Positions 7,560 to 16,340 of a stretch of 59,388 nucleotides of DNA are shown here, piece by piece. The DNA comes from Fulvivirga imtechensis AK7 (GTDB lineage Bacteria; Bacteroidota; Bacteroidia; Cytophagales; Cyclobacteriaceae), in NCBI RefSeq assembly GCF_000331535.1, contig NZ_AMZN01000052.1, positions 1 to 59,388 on the forward strand, read 5' to 3'. The translations under genes were made by a program, and so were the position numbers. A model generated the notes under the pieces. That model did not search any database. It saw only the letters and a program-made list of their open reading frames with translations, and had not been told where the DNA came from. How positions within the stretch are numbered: position 1 is the first letter of the stretch; each line of letters opens with the position of its first letter.

Positions 7560-10500
7560 TTAATTCAAATTTAAAGGCAACTGAATGATAAATTCGGTTC
7601 CCTTACCAGGGGCGCTTTCGACCTCGATCTTGCCGCGATGCTTTTCTATGATGCCATAGCTAATGGACAAACCCAGCCCGGTACCTTCTCCTACATCTTT
7701 AGTAGTGAAAAATGGCTCAAAGATCTTTTGCTTGAGCTCATCACTCATGCCTTTTCCGGTATCCTTTATCCTGATCATAATACTGCCATTTTGTTGCATG
7801 GTTTTGATCATGATCTTTCCGGGGCCATCAACGGCTTGTATGGCATTATTCAATATGTTCATAAATACCTGGTTCAGTTGCCCGGGATAACAATTGACAG
7901 GAGGCAGGTCCTCGTACTCTTTAACTACTTCTATCCGGTCTGACATCTGATTCCGTAAGATCACCAGTGTAGAATCAAGACCCTCATTAATATTGGCCTT
8001 CTTTAATGAATCTTCATCTAGCCTTGTAAAGTTCCTCAGGCTCTTGATTATTTCCGTTGTTCGGTTTGCCCCGGCTTTTATACTCTCTAACAATTGAGGA
8101 ATTTCGACCAATAAATAATCAAGATCAAGCTCTTTTTTTAACTGATCGATCTCCAGGAGTAGATCGCTATTATTGTTACCGGCCTCCAGTAGGGCGTATT
8201 TTTGAAGTATCTCGCTGAGGTCCTGATAGTTAGTGCTTAAAGAATCGATGCCGGCCGACACGAAATTAATAGGATTGTTGATCTCATGCGCTACACCAGC
8301 GGTAAGCTGCCCAAGGGAGGCCATCTTCTCTGACTGTACTAATTGCGTCTGAGTGTGTTTCAGGTCTTCAAGTGTGGTGGTCAGTTCCTCATTGATCTCA
8401 TTGAGTCGCAGGTAGGCATATGAATTATCCAGGGCAATGGCCGTATATGCCGCCAATGTCCTCAAAATGTCCAGATGAAATGGTTCGTATGCCTGTCTTT
8501 TAAAGCTCTGCACAGTTATGACTCCTATGATCTTATCCTTCAGTTTTATAGGCAGGTATATGAGCGATTCCGAATGTCTGGCTCCTGCTGTGGGTTCTAT
8601 GTCAAGAGTCGAGATATACCGGGTATATTCCTCTTGCAGATCATTGATAAATACTTCCGTGGAGTTATTAAAACACCATACCGCCATTTTGTTGGTAGCA
8701 TTCAGGGGCTGAGTAAAAGCCGGTAGCTCAATGCCGCTTTCATAGGAGTATTTGAAATCAATAGTGTTGTTCTCCTCATTGACCAGGCCTACTCCAAAAG
8801 AGTCCGATTCCATCAGCGTATTGATGCTTGTATATAGCGTTGATATGATACTCTTCAGATCCAAAGTGGAGGTAATGCTTTGTCCGATTTGGCTCAGGGT
8901 GGTTAGATTTTTGTAAGATTTTTCTACAGCATTTTTCTGCTTTTCAATCTTCTCCTTTTGCTGACTTATCTCTGCAGTTCTGTTTTGCACGATAGTTTCC
9001 AGTCGCAAATTGTCTTTTTTAAGTTTGTTGGAATATCCATTAACCACCAGATAAAGGAAGCCAACAGTAGCAAACAGGTAAGCTATGTAGGCATAAGGGG
9101 TTCGATACCAGGGGGGAAGCACGGCAAAAGAGTAGGAAGCTTCTTTTCCAACTATATCATATATGTTTTTGGCTTTTACCTTAAACGTATAGTTGCCCTC
9201 GGGCAAGTTAGTGTATTCTTTTTTTGTTTCCCTGTTCCAGGCTGACCAGGATTCATCATAGCCATCTAACTTATAGGAATATAAATTTCCATATTCATGC
9301 TCGAAAGCGGTTGCAGCAAATTGAAACGACATCGAATTGTTTACATATGCGAGTGTCGGTGTCATAGAAACTGGTTGTGAAGTAGATACGCGATGTTTTA
9401 CAATGGAAGGACCATGATAATTGGAAAGATAGGCCCCCTTGAATATGATAGAATCGTTGGCTGTCTCAACTTTCCTGATCAATACATCAAAGAGGTGTTC
9501 ATTGTTATAGTTATACTTGCTATCATAACGGAAAAGCCCATCGGGGGTGCCAAACCATAGTATACCGTCTCTATCGGTATAACCGGTAACCTGATTTTCA
9601 GGTGACACCACTATGCTTTTAAATTGACTTTCCTCAAGAGAGTAGCCATCACGGGTTTTAATGAACATACCTTTGCCTTTGTCGGAGTCAAACCACAAGT
9701 TACCCTTGTTATCTTTGTTGAGGTAGTAGATCCATCGTTCTTCATGCCGAAGGGCGTTGTCAAAAAGGGGATGTTTTTCAAATATATCTTTATCGGAATT
9801 ATATCTGTAAATACCCTTTCTGGTAGTAACCAGGACCTCATTGTCAATATTGAAAAAATAATTCCAGTTAAGTGTAGGAATGCCTTCGGCAAGGCCATAT
9901 CTCCGGATGGAGCCGGTCATGTCATTTCTTCCCGCCAAATGCGCCTCCCAGTCGTGAATATTCATTTTAAAAACGCCCCCGTATAGAGTGCCTATCCATA
10001 TATTGCCATAGTTATCGGGTTTTATACTTCGGATCTCTTCCTGAGGCATATTTATTTTTCCTTCTTTTTGCCACTTGCCATCTGCATACCTGAGGGAAAC
10101 AACCTCACCGATGAGCCCAACAAACAGCCTGTCGGGAAATAAGGGGGAATTGCAGATGGCCCCGATTCTTCCGCTGAAGACCTTTGTAGCCCGGGTGCCA
10201 CTTATTTCGTACAGGCCATCACTACCAGTCAGGAGGAGTTTTTGTTTGCCAGGTTCATCCGGAATATTAAATTTTGTCAATTCCCAGCACTGTGTATTGA
10301 CATTGGTTATTTGCTCAAACCGGCTGTTATCATTTAATACGAATACACTTTGGTGAGTGCTTACATACAGCCTGTCTTCATGTCTGTTTATGGCTAATAT
10401 TCCTCCATTCAATCCCGAGATCTGGTCAAAAACAGTAATTGGTGAAATGACATCTACTTTTGAAATACCGTTGGCAAGGGCTATCCAAAGAGCGCCATTG

Positions 10501-11456
10501 CTGTCAGAGTATAAGTTATAAATGATTTGATACTGAAGACCTTTCGTTTCATCAAGGTGTAGCAGCAGGTTTCCATTTCTGTCGATTACAATCAGCCCTT
10601 CCTTTAGCGTAGCCAATGCTATGTTGCCATTGGCTAATACTGTTCCATGATATATTCTGCTGCCTGAAAGCAACTCGTTGACCGGACTGTCAAATTGCTT
10701 GATAGTATGCTGTTGTGTATCATAAAGAAACAGACCTCGATTTCTGCTGCCGATTAATATTTTTTCATCAAATGGCACCATGGCTGAGATCTCCTCTTTC
10801 TGAAATAGCTTACCATTTTTTACTGGAATTAATGAATCATTTTCCATAACCATTAGGCCTGTGCTATCCTGTCTGAGGTAAATTTTGTTATGCACCAGGA
10901 AGCTCCTGTGATAGGCATTATTGAGGGGCCAGCTTTTTATTTTTCCATTTTTGTATTGAAACATGATGTTAAAAGACTGGAAAAAAACTTCGTCACCTTT
11001 TACAAGGGTGGTCCATATATCGGAAAATGCGTGCTCCTCTTTTGACAGCAGGTGCGTTAATGAGTGATAGGCTAAATCCCCTTCCTGGTTAGGCTCCAGG
11101 TAACCAAATTCGCCCACAGCGCCTACGAAGATCACTCCCTCATCATTAATGGCTAGTGAACGTACAATCGATTTGTTGTTTATCGGTATCAACTTCCATG
11201 ATACACCGTCATATTCCAGTACACCTTTGTTATTGCCAAAATACATTACTCCCCGCTCGTCCTGAATTATTGCCCAGTTTTGTGTATTGGCATTGTATTC
11301 TTTCGGGGTGAAGTTTTTAATAAAAGGTAAGCCCACCTCTCGCAACTGCGCATCCGCCTCTTGCACGACCAGGGCATATAAGAGAAATGATATAGACAAT
11401 GAGAATATCGTGCGGGTAGTTAATCCAGGTGCCAACATATAACTATTTCGCAACAA
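7560..11456 (-). CDS. Two-component propeller / Y_Y_Y / GAF sensor histidine kinase
   Basis: A 1298-residue sensor. An N-terminal signal or anchor (about residues 16-36) is followed by a periplasmic region of beta-propeller repeats (GNIWIGTLYGGVF, GILWFGTPDGLF, GALWIALANGISK), a Y_Y_Y-type Ig domain (TNLPEGNYTFKVKAKN, ~755) and a membrane helix near 790-812. Inside the cell come a coiled coil, a GAF domain (~870-1015), a HisKA region with His1057 (GVAHEINNP) and an HATPase with DTGKGM at 1232 and GTGLGL at 1258. The layout resembles the hybrid two-component systems that sense polysaccharides, but the receiver and AraC output domains are missing. The receiver-kinase 4 bp downstream may supply the receiver. 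Confidence 0.9.
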   Translation of the reverse strand: MLRNSYMLAPGLTTRTIFSLSISFLLYALVVQEADAQLREVGLPFIKNFTPKEYNANTQNWAIIQDERGVMYFGNNKGVLEYDGVSWKLIPINNKSIVRSLAINDEGVIFVGAVGEFGYLEPNQEGDLAYHSLTHLLSKEEHAFSDIWTTLVKGDEVFFQSFNIMFQYKNGKIKSWPLNNAYHRSFLVHNKIYLRQDSTGLMVMENDSLIPVKNGKLFQKEEISAMVPFDEKILIGSRNRGLFLYDTQQHTIKQFDSPVNELLSGSRIYHGTVLANGNIALATLKEGLIVIDRNGNLLLHLDETKGLQYQIIYNLYSDSNGALWIALANGISKVDVISPITVFDQISGLNGGILAINRHEDRLYVSTHQSVFVLNDNSRFEQITNVNTQCWELTKFNIPDEPGKQKLLLTGSDGLYEISGTRATKVFSGRIGAICNSPLFPDRLFVGLIGEVVSLRYADGKWQKEGKINMPQEEIRSIKPDNYGNIWIGTLYGGVFKMNIHDWEAHLAGRNDMTGSIRRYGLAEGIPTLNWNYFFNIDNEVLVTTRKGIYRYNSDKDIFEKHPLFDNALRHEERWIYYLNKDNKGNLWFDSDKGKGMFIKTRDGYSLEESQFKSIVVSPENQVTGYTDRDGILWFGTPDGLFRYDSKYNYNNEHLFDVLIRKVETANDSIIFKGAYLSNYHGPSIVKHRVSTSQPVSMTPTLAYVNNSMSFQFAATAFEHEYGNLYSYKLDGYDESWSAWNRETKKEYTNLPEGNYTFKVKAKNIYDIVGKEASYSFAVLPPWYRTPYAYIAYLFATVGFLYLVVNGYSNKLKKDNLRLETIVQNRTAEISQQKEKIEKQKNAVEKSYKNLTTLSQIGQSITSTLDLKSIISTLYTSINTLMESDSFGVGLVNEENNTIDFKYSYESGIELPAFTQPLNATNKMAVWCFNNSTEVFINDLQEEYTRYISTLDIEPTAGARHSESLIYLPIKLKDKIIGVITVQSFKRQAYEPFHLDILRTLAAYTAIALDNSYAYLRLNEINEELTTTLEDLKHTQTQLVQSEKMASLGQLTAGVAHEINNPINFVSAGIDSLSTNYQDLSEILQKYALLEAGNNNSDLLLEIDQLKKELDLDYLLVEIPQLLESIKAGANRTTEIIKSLRNFTRLDEDSLKKANINEGLDSTLVILRNQMSDRIEVVKEYEDLPPVNCYPGQLNQVFMNILNNAIQAVDGPGKIMIKTMQQNGSIMIRIKDTGKGMSDELKQKIFEPFFTTKDVGEGTGLGLSISYGIIEKHRGKIEVESAPGKGTEFIIQLPLNLN

Positions 11457-11858
11457 ACACTGTTCCTTAACTTTCAGTTCGTTACAGCACTCAATACAAC
11501 AGAGTTTTTAGCTGTATTGGGGCATAGATCGGGTTTGTTTTTATTACTATTCTAATAGTGTTTGTGCTTGAACCGGAATATGGAGGAAGAAGTAGCGGTT
11601 GCATTACTAATGTAATGTAAACATGTAATTTAATGTGAAAACTGTACAGTCTGCAATATAATCGGGAAATTATGTACAATATAGATAAAATTTAAGATGT
11701 AACTTATTTCTTGAAATGACAAAGTCGTAGCTGAATTTTACATATATAAGGGCGATTTCTGTTGCTCCTCCATGAGCGCCTCCGTACCCGAAATTTATGG
11801 TTCTTCTTTTGGGATGTCCTATTTCATATTGGGATTAACCGGTGATGAAAGAAGTGGG
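11457..11858. other. 402-bp intergenic region, no recognised feature
   Basis: AT-rich spacer between the propeller kinase (leftward) and the end of the DJ-1/PfpI gene. Short open frames here have no protein-like composition. I see no clear hairpin terminator and no TAnnTTTG box, though the kinase promoter must lie here. Confidence 0.5.
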
Positions 11859-12437
11859 TTAAGGCATAAGATCATATTCCATTCGCTTGGCTGTATGCTG
11901 GGATATATCGGCACCGTACAGCCTTTCAATCAGGTGAAAAGACATATTTATTCCGGCAGAGATGCCACCAGATGTTATTATTTTGCCTTCATCCACAAAC
12001 TTTACACCAGTATGAACCTTGACATCAGGGAATTCTGTTTGCAGTCGTTCGGTATCCATCCAATGGGTGGTAGCCTTCCTTCCTGAGAGTAGCCCCGCTT
12101 TTGCCAGCAGCAGCGCTCCTGTACATATTGAAGCCATGATTTGAACCTGATCATATCGTGTTTTGATCCATTCTATGGTGGTAGCATTATTAATCTCAAT
12201 TTCTTCCGCACCATAACCTCCGGGTATAATCACAATGTCAAACTGAGGCCGGTCATCAAAAGAAAAGTCAGGAATAATGGTAAGGCCATTTCTTGCTTGA
12301 ATGGGATCTTTGGTTTGGGCAATGGTTTTTACTTTGAAGAGCTTTTTCTTGTCCTTCTCAGCGAGCGAAAGCACTTCGAAAGGCCCTGCAAAATCCAGTA
12401 CTTCGACTTCATTGAAAAGGAGAATACCTATATTCAT
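11859..12437 (-). CDS. DJ-1/PfpI family protein
   Basis: A 192-residue protein of the class I glutamine amidotransferase-like fold. The nucleophile elbow is present as ASICTGALLLAKAGLL with Cys105, together with the conserved Glu21 (AGPFEVL) and the THW motif (GRKATTHW). This pattern is closest to the GlxA N-terminal/isonitrile hydratase branch; there is no C-terminal AraC domain. The reaction is not known. It sits last in a minus-strand run after the serine hydrolase, with an 80-bp gap. Confidence 0.85.
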   Translation of the reverse strand: MNIGILLFNEVEVLDFAGPFEVLSLAEKDKKKLFKVKTIAQTKDPIQARNGLTIIPDFSFDDRPQFDIVIIPGGYGAEEIEINNATTIEWIKTRYDQVQIMASICTGALLLAKAGLLSGRKATTHWMDTERLQTEFPDVKVHTGVKFVDEGKIITSGGISAGINMSFHLIERLYGADISQHTAKRMEYDLMP

Positions 12438-12517
12438 CAGATAAAATTATTTTCTATACTGGTTTAAATGATATCTTTCGTGTCAACTTCAACTGTCGCA
12501 AACCCAGGAACTCCTGT

Positions 12518-13618
12518 TTACTTCAATCCAGCCTTTGACAACTTCCTGAGTACTTTGAGCATAAAAACAAAGCTCTGGCGTACATAGTTAAGCAGATTAA
12601 AGTTGCCAATAATATAGACATCCATAGCGGCATTATAGAACATGAAGGAACCGATGGCCCCGGCATTGCCCCAAATATTGTATTTTCTGGACATCAGGAA
12701 CGGGAATGCATGTGTACGCACATTCATAAGCCCGTAACCATAGTCCATCCCCAGGTTAAATTTACTCCAGTCTTTCATCTTGTCGAAGCTCTCAAAACTT
12801 ATTAGTTCATGGTTAACCAACGCTTTCATAAATTTCAACAGGTCTTCTGAAGTGGAGGTGATGCCTCCTCCGGCATAATCGATAGAGAGGCTTGGGTAGT
12901 CGATAACATTGACCCGATTTACATAAAGGCCTGCCCGGGGATGCTGACTGGCAACGGCGGGTTGTGAATAGCCGGTCAGGTAAGATTGCTTCATATCCAG
13001 CGGCTTAAAGATAAGATCATGAAGTACCTGATCGAATTTTTTTAGTGTTACCTTTTCAATAAGCAATCCCAACAAGTGATACCCGGTATCTGAATAGTGA
13101 AAGCCACTTCCGGGAGGAAAGCGTGCCGGTAAATTCTTTTTTGTCCAGCCGATTGTCTCCTGAGGTGTCCATACACGTGAAGGCTCCTCAAGTATCCGGT
13201 CCAGTATTGGCCTGCCTCTTTTAGGTTTATCGGTGAAATAATCGGCAATACCGGATGAATGATTGAGCAGATGCCTGATCTGTATGTCATAAGTGTAGTC
13301 ACGCCCCTTATACAAATGAAGCCCTGTCAACAGCTCCTCCGGCAGATAGTCAACAACACGGCTGTGATAGCTGATCATTTCTTTTTCTTCCAAAATGGCA
13401 AGTATTACAGCCGTGAAAAGCTTGCCAATACTGGCGATGTGGTATGGTTGATCTTTGTGTGCCGGGGTGCCATCTGTATGACCTGCCGCCATATTGAAAT
13501 GGATGTCATGCCTGTCTGAATGTACTAATAAGTAGGCGTTGTGCAGCTTTTTATTATTTTTCACCTTTTCCCGGAGGTACAGGTCTATGGATGCATGTAT
13601 GTTTTCAATATTCACCAT
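12518..13618 (-). CDS. Serine hydrolase (class C beta-lactamase-like)
   Basis: A 366-residue enzyme of the beta-lactamase/penicillin-binding-protein-like family. The catalytic SxxK motif is SIGK (Ser63, Lys66) in the context HIASIGKLFTA, and FHYSDTGYHLLG supplies the Tyr of the second motif. No signal peptide is evident, so it may be cytoplasmic. Such proteins range from esterases to D-aminopeptidases and are rarely true beta-lactamases. It lies 27 bp after the LysE-type gene and is probably co-transcribed with it. Confidence 0.85.
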   Translation of the reverse strand: MVNIENIHASIDLYLREKVKNNKKLHNAYLLVHSDRHDIHFNMAAGHTDGTPAHKDQPYHIASIGKLFTAVILAILEEKEMISYHSRVVDYLPEELLTGLHLYKGRDYTYDIQIRHLLNHSSGIADYFTDKPKRGRPILDRILEEPSRVWTPQETIGWTKKNLPARFPPGSGFHYSDTGYHLLGLLIEKVTLKKFDQVLHDLIFKPLDMKQSYLTGYSQPAVASQHPRAGLYVNRVNVIDYPSLSIDYAGGGITSTSEDLLKFMKALVNHELISFESFDKMKDWSKFNLGMDYGYGLMNVRTHAFPFLMSRKYNIWGNAGAIGSFMFYNAAMDVYIIGNFNLLNYVRQSFVFMLKVLRKLSKAGLK

Positions 13619-13645
13619 TTAATAAAGGATCTCTGGGGTAACGTT

Positions 13646-14275
13646 CTACTTGCTTCTTTCCAATGCAACCTTCAACCCAAGCAGGATAAAAACTACACCT
13701 GCTGACCGGTTGATCCACTGCTCTACATGCTGATTATGCCTGATAAAAGAAGCAAACTTTGCAGATAGTAATACAATGATCATTGTCCACAGTGTAGCAG
13801 TTGCTACAAAACTCATACCCAAAATAAGATACGGACCAGGGTTCTGTGAATGTTGTAGTTGGATAAACTGTGGTAAAAATGCAAGGAAGAACAGTGCTAC
13901 CTTTGGATTAAGCACATTGGTGAGCATGCCGGAAAGGAAGATCTTTTTTCCGGAAAGCTCATGTTGTATACGGATCAACTGGTTTTTTTTGGAAGAAGTC
14001 AGAGATTTGATACCTAAGAATATAAGATAGCCAGCTCCAAGATACTTGATGATATTAAAAGCCAGCGCAGACTGTGCAATAATAAGTGACAGTCCGAAGG
14101 CTGCAGCAAATGTATGCAGGATTATACCTGAACTTATACCCAATACAGAGTAAATTCCTGCCTTTTTGCCCTGAGAGATGCTTCTGGCCAGGATATACAT
14201 AGTGTCAGCTCCGGGGGTGAGATTTAAAATAATCCCGGCCAGTAGAAACGCTCCAAAATTTTCAATTCCGATCAT
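13646..14275 (-). CDS. LysE/RhtB family amino-acid exporter
   Basis: A 209-residue membrane protein with about six helices. The family signature at the N-terminus is GIILNLTPGADTMYILARSI, and SGMLTNVLNPKVALFFLAFLPQF follows in the middle. Members export amino acids such as lysine, threonine or homoserine lactone; the substrate here is unknown. The frame stays open 20 codons upstream, but the ATG at 14275 gives the usual length and a hydrophobic start. It heads a likely operon with the serine hydrolase. Confidence 0.88.
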   Translation of the reverse strand: MIGIENFGAFLLAGIILNLTPGADTMYILARSISQGKKAGIYSVLGISSGIILHTFAAAFGLSLIIAQSALAFNIIKYLGAGYLIFLGIKSLTSSKKNQLIRIQHELSGKKIFLSGMLTNVLNPKVALFFLAFLPQFIQLQHSQNPGPYLILGMSFVATATLWTMIIVLLSAKFASFIRHNQHVEQWINRSAGVVFILLGLKVALERSK

Positions 14276-14518
14276 ATCCGGTGGAGTTAAAATTAAGAGT
14301 TCAAGATAAAGTATTTTTCCTGAATTTTTATCCAAAAAAGAATGTGGACTATTGAATTTTTAGATAAGATGCAAGGCGTTATTAAACGAATAGATTGCCA
14401 GCATGAAGACCAGAGTAGATGTAAAGGCACAAGTGAGGGCTATTGCCTAACACTTGCACCAAGTAGCCCGCAGAGTCATCCTGTCAACAGGGAGGATCTT
14501 GTTAATATTCTTTTACTA

Positions 14519-14932
14519 TTAACCTGCCTTTTGACCAAGGGAAAACCAATTGCCCGAATCATCTTTGAACAAAGCCTCTATACCATAAAATTCCTGTTTA
14601 GGAGGTTTGCTAAATTCCACTCCTTTGGCCTTTAGCTCTTCATAAGTAGCGTAAATATCTTTACACTCAAATACTCCAAAGCCGAATGTTCCATTTTTTA
14701 CCAGTTTACGCATCTGTTCTGCCGTTTCTTTAGTAAACATCATTCCTTCTGTAATGGGCATTAATGTAATTTCGAGATCAGGCTGATCGGGAGGGCATAC
14801 CGTTAGCCAGCGCATTCCCTCACCCATTGGAGCATCGGTATGCACTTTGAAGCCGAGTTTGTTGACATAAAAATCATAAGCACTGTCCTGGTTCAAAACA
14901 TAGATGCTGACATGAGACAATTTTGAGATCAT
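14519..14932 (-). CDS. VOC family protein (glyoxalase/bleomycin-resistance fold)
   Basis: A 137-residue protein made of two beta-alpha-beta-beta-beta modules: LSHVSIYVLNQDSAYDFYVN starts the first and FGFGVFECKDIYATYEEL the second, ending in KDDSGNWFSL. The metal-ligand positions of the fold are partly recognisable (His7, a late Glu), so it may be a metal-dependent lyase or dioxygenase, or a binding protein. It lies 92 bp downstream of the AraC gene and may belong to the same transcript as AraC and DinB. Confidence 0.85.
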   Translation of the reverse strand: MISKLSHVSIYVLNQDSAYDFYVNKLGFKVHTDAPMGEGMRWLTVCPPDQPDLEITLMPITEGMMFTKETAEQMRKLVKNGTFGFGVFECKDIYATYEELKAKGVEFSKPPKQEFYGIEALFKDDSGNWFSLGQKAG

Positions 14933-15024
14933 AGGATTTTAATTTTAGTTCATTATCAGCACCAAAGGACGGCAGATAAGTTGGCAATGGTTTCTTCAAA
15001 ATTGCTCTTTTTTCAACCAACAAA

Positions 15025-15462
15025 TTAGTGATCGGTATACCAGCCTTTTTTCTTTGCGAAACAGCCGGGAATGAATTGCAGGGGTTGGCTTCTAATTTGA
15101 CTTTTTAACTTTTGTTGCTGTCTCATATATTCTGAGGGAGTGATACCTGTCAGGCGCTTAAAAAGTCCGCTAAATGAGCTTAAGCTTTCAAATCCTACCA
15201 AATAGCATGTTTCTGAAACGGGAATGCCAGAGGTTAGCAACAGTTGGGCTTTTTCTATTCTAACTCTTTTCAGATACTGATGGGGGGTTTCTCCATAGAT
15301 TTTTTTAAACTGCCTGATGAAGTGAAATTTTGATAGGTGAGCCTCACCTGATACGTTGTTTAAGTCAATATCAGCAGCATAATGGCTGTCTATGAACAGT
15401 TTGGCCTGAACGACACGTCTGTACAGATAAATTCGGGGATATGTTTTTAAATCCTCTGGCAT
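15025..15462 (-). CDS. AraC family transcriptional regulator, HTH-only
   Basis: A 145-residue protein that is almost entirely the AraC DNA-binding domain: two helix-turn-helix units around LNNVSGEAHLSKFHFIRQFK and VSETCYLVGFESLSSFSGLF, ending in the family signature KRLTGITPSEYM. There is no N-terminal cupin or ligand domain, so any sensing must come from elsewhere. It starts 9 bp after the DinB stop, which points to one operon, and DinB and VOC are the obvious candidate targets. Confidence 0.9.
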   Translation of the reverse strand: MPEDLKTYPRIYLYRRVVQAKLFIDSHYAADIDLNNVSGEAHLSKFHFIRQFKKIYGETPHQYLKRVRIEKAQLLLTSGIPVSETCYLVGFESLSSFSGLFKRLTGITPSEYMRQQQKLKSQIRSQPLQFIPGCFAKKKGWYTDH

Positions 15463-15471
15463 AAGCGGATT

Positions 15472-16035
15472 TTAAGCTTTACTCCGAATTATTGAATCGT
15501 GGTTGAGCAGTGTCAGTACCTCTTTAGCCTGGTTCAAATGTCTCTTTTCGTGATTAACGATAATGTCAAAGGCGGTGGATAATTTATAGACTATCACCTT
15601 ACTGGCTGGTGATGAAATGCTTGTTTTTAAAAATGGGCCGCTGCTAGTGATCAGTTTTTTCAGTTCATCCTGGTGCACTTCGAATTTTCTAAGAATATCG
15701 TCTGAGAGATTGCTTTTTTGAGGTTCCCAGATATTAAAGGTTTTCATCCTTTTGCTGCGGTCTGGTTGTACACCTTTTAGCACAAGGTTTCCGAAAAAGT
15801 CGGTGAGGAAACCGAGCTTGCCTATCCAGGGCGACTTATATTCATTGCTTTGTAGTTTTTTCAGGATCGGGAAGTACGACTCGTTGGTTATAATCAGGTG
15901 CTGAATATTTTGTGCTATGCTCCAGGTGTTGCCATCCGGCTTCCAGTTTAATTCATCACCGGAAAGATGCTCGAATTCAGAAATGAAGGCATTTGTGGTT
16001 TTGTCTATATCGGTTATCCAGGTATTCATAGTCAC
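15472..16035 (-). CDS. DinB-like (DinB_2) four-helix protein
   Basis: A 187-residue protein of the DinB/YfiT superfamily, a four-helix bundle that often binds a metal through three histidines. Visible candidates are the His in WSIAQNIQHLI (near residue 46) and the paired His in VNHEKRHLNQ near the C-terminus. Family members include thiol S-transferases such as BstA, but most are uncharacterised. It is the first gene of a likely DinB-AraC-VOC transcript. Confidence 0.82.
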   Translation of the reverse strand: MTMNTWITDIDKTTNAFISEFEHLSGDELNWKPDGNTWSIAQNIQHLIITNESYFPILKKLQSNEYKSPWIGKLGFLTDFFGNLVLKGVQPDRSKRMKTFNIWEPQKSNLSDDILRKFEVHQDELKKLITSSGPFLKTSISSPASKVIVYKLSTAFDIIVNHEKRHLNQAKEVLTLLNHDSIIRSKA

Positions 16036-16165
16036 TATAACAAATACATGTTCTAATTTACTTCTAACAATCGTAATCTACTGTTATAAACCTCAGTTTA
16101 ATAATGATTAAGTTGGATATCTAAAATTTTCTTACTAAAATCATAAAATTTTTAATTATACGATC

Positions 16166-16297
16166 ATGAAAAAAGACACATTTATTGCTCTAACAAAATT
16201 TCAAATGCAATGTCTAAAAGGAGGAAATGAAGAGCTGGCTAGAACTGGTGAAACAGGACAGAAGAAGACTTCGTTTACACCGAAGTTGGGCAACTAA
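16166..16297 (+). CDS. Small double-glycine-leader peptide (RiPP-like precursor)
   Basis: A 43-residue ORF, ATG to TAA. It begins MKKDTFIALTKFQMQCLKGG and continues with a 23-residue, Ser/Thr-containing, Lys-containing tail (N-EELARTGETG ... SFTPKLGN). A basic/hydrophobic leader with Leu/Met at regular positions ending in LKGG is the pattern of Bacteroidota GG-leader precursors, including those annotated as class I lanthipeptides. The tail has no Cys, so a lanthionine would need another partner, and it may instead be a plain secreted peptide. No C39 peptidase/ABC exporter, lanthionine synthetase or radical SAM gene lies in the window. The ORF stands alone between divergent DinB and the end of dnaE. 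Confidence 0.6.
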   Translation: MKKDTFIALTKFQMQCLKGGNEELARTGETGQKKTSFTPKLGN

Positions 16298-16300
16298 CAA

Positions 16301-16331
16301 TCAATGGGGCTGTTTTAAAATAGCCCATTGA
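16301..16331. terminator. Shared hairpin between the small peptide gene and dnaE
   Basis: TCAATGGGGCT (16301-16311) pairs with AGCCCATTGA (16322-16331) around a 10-nt AT-rich loop, with one bulge. It lies 4 bp after the peptide stop and 10 bp past the convergent dnaE stop, so it may serve both. Neither side has a strong T run. Confidence 0.45.
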
Positions 16332-16340
16332 GCCCTACAT

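Noticed and set aside
9090-9120. GGTTCGATACC, which looks like a tRNA T-arm
   Set aside because: It is inside the kinase coding sequence and no acceptor or anticodon stem surrounds it.
7638-10356. Several plus-strand ORFs of 64-120 residues inside the propeller kinase gene
   Set aside because: They are antisense to a long, well-conserved coding region and have no recognisable domains.
11772-12086. 104-residue plus-strand ORF
   Set aside because: Mostly antisense to the DJ-1/PfpI gene with no supporting features.
14336-14518. Possible coding remnant on the minus strand between LysE and VOC
   Set aside because: A 32-codon frame is open but its composition is not convincing and it has no start codon.
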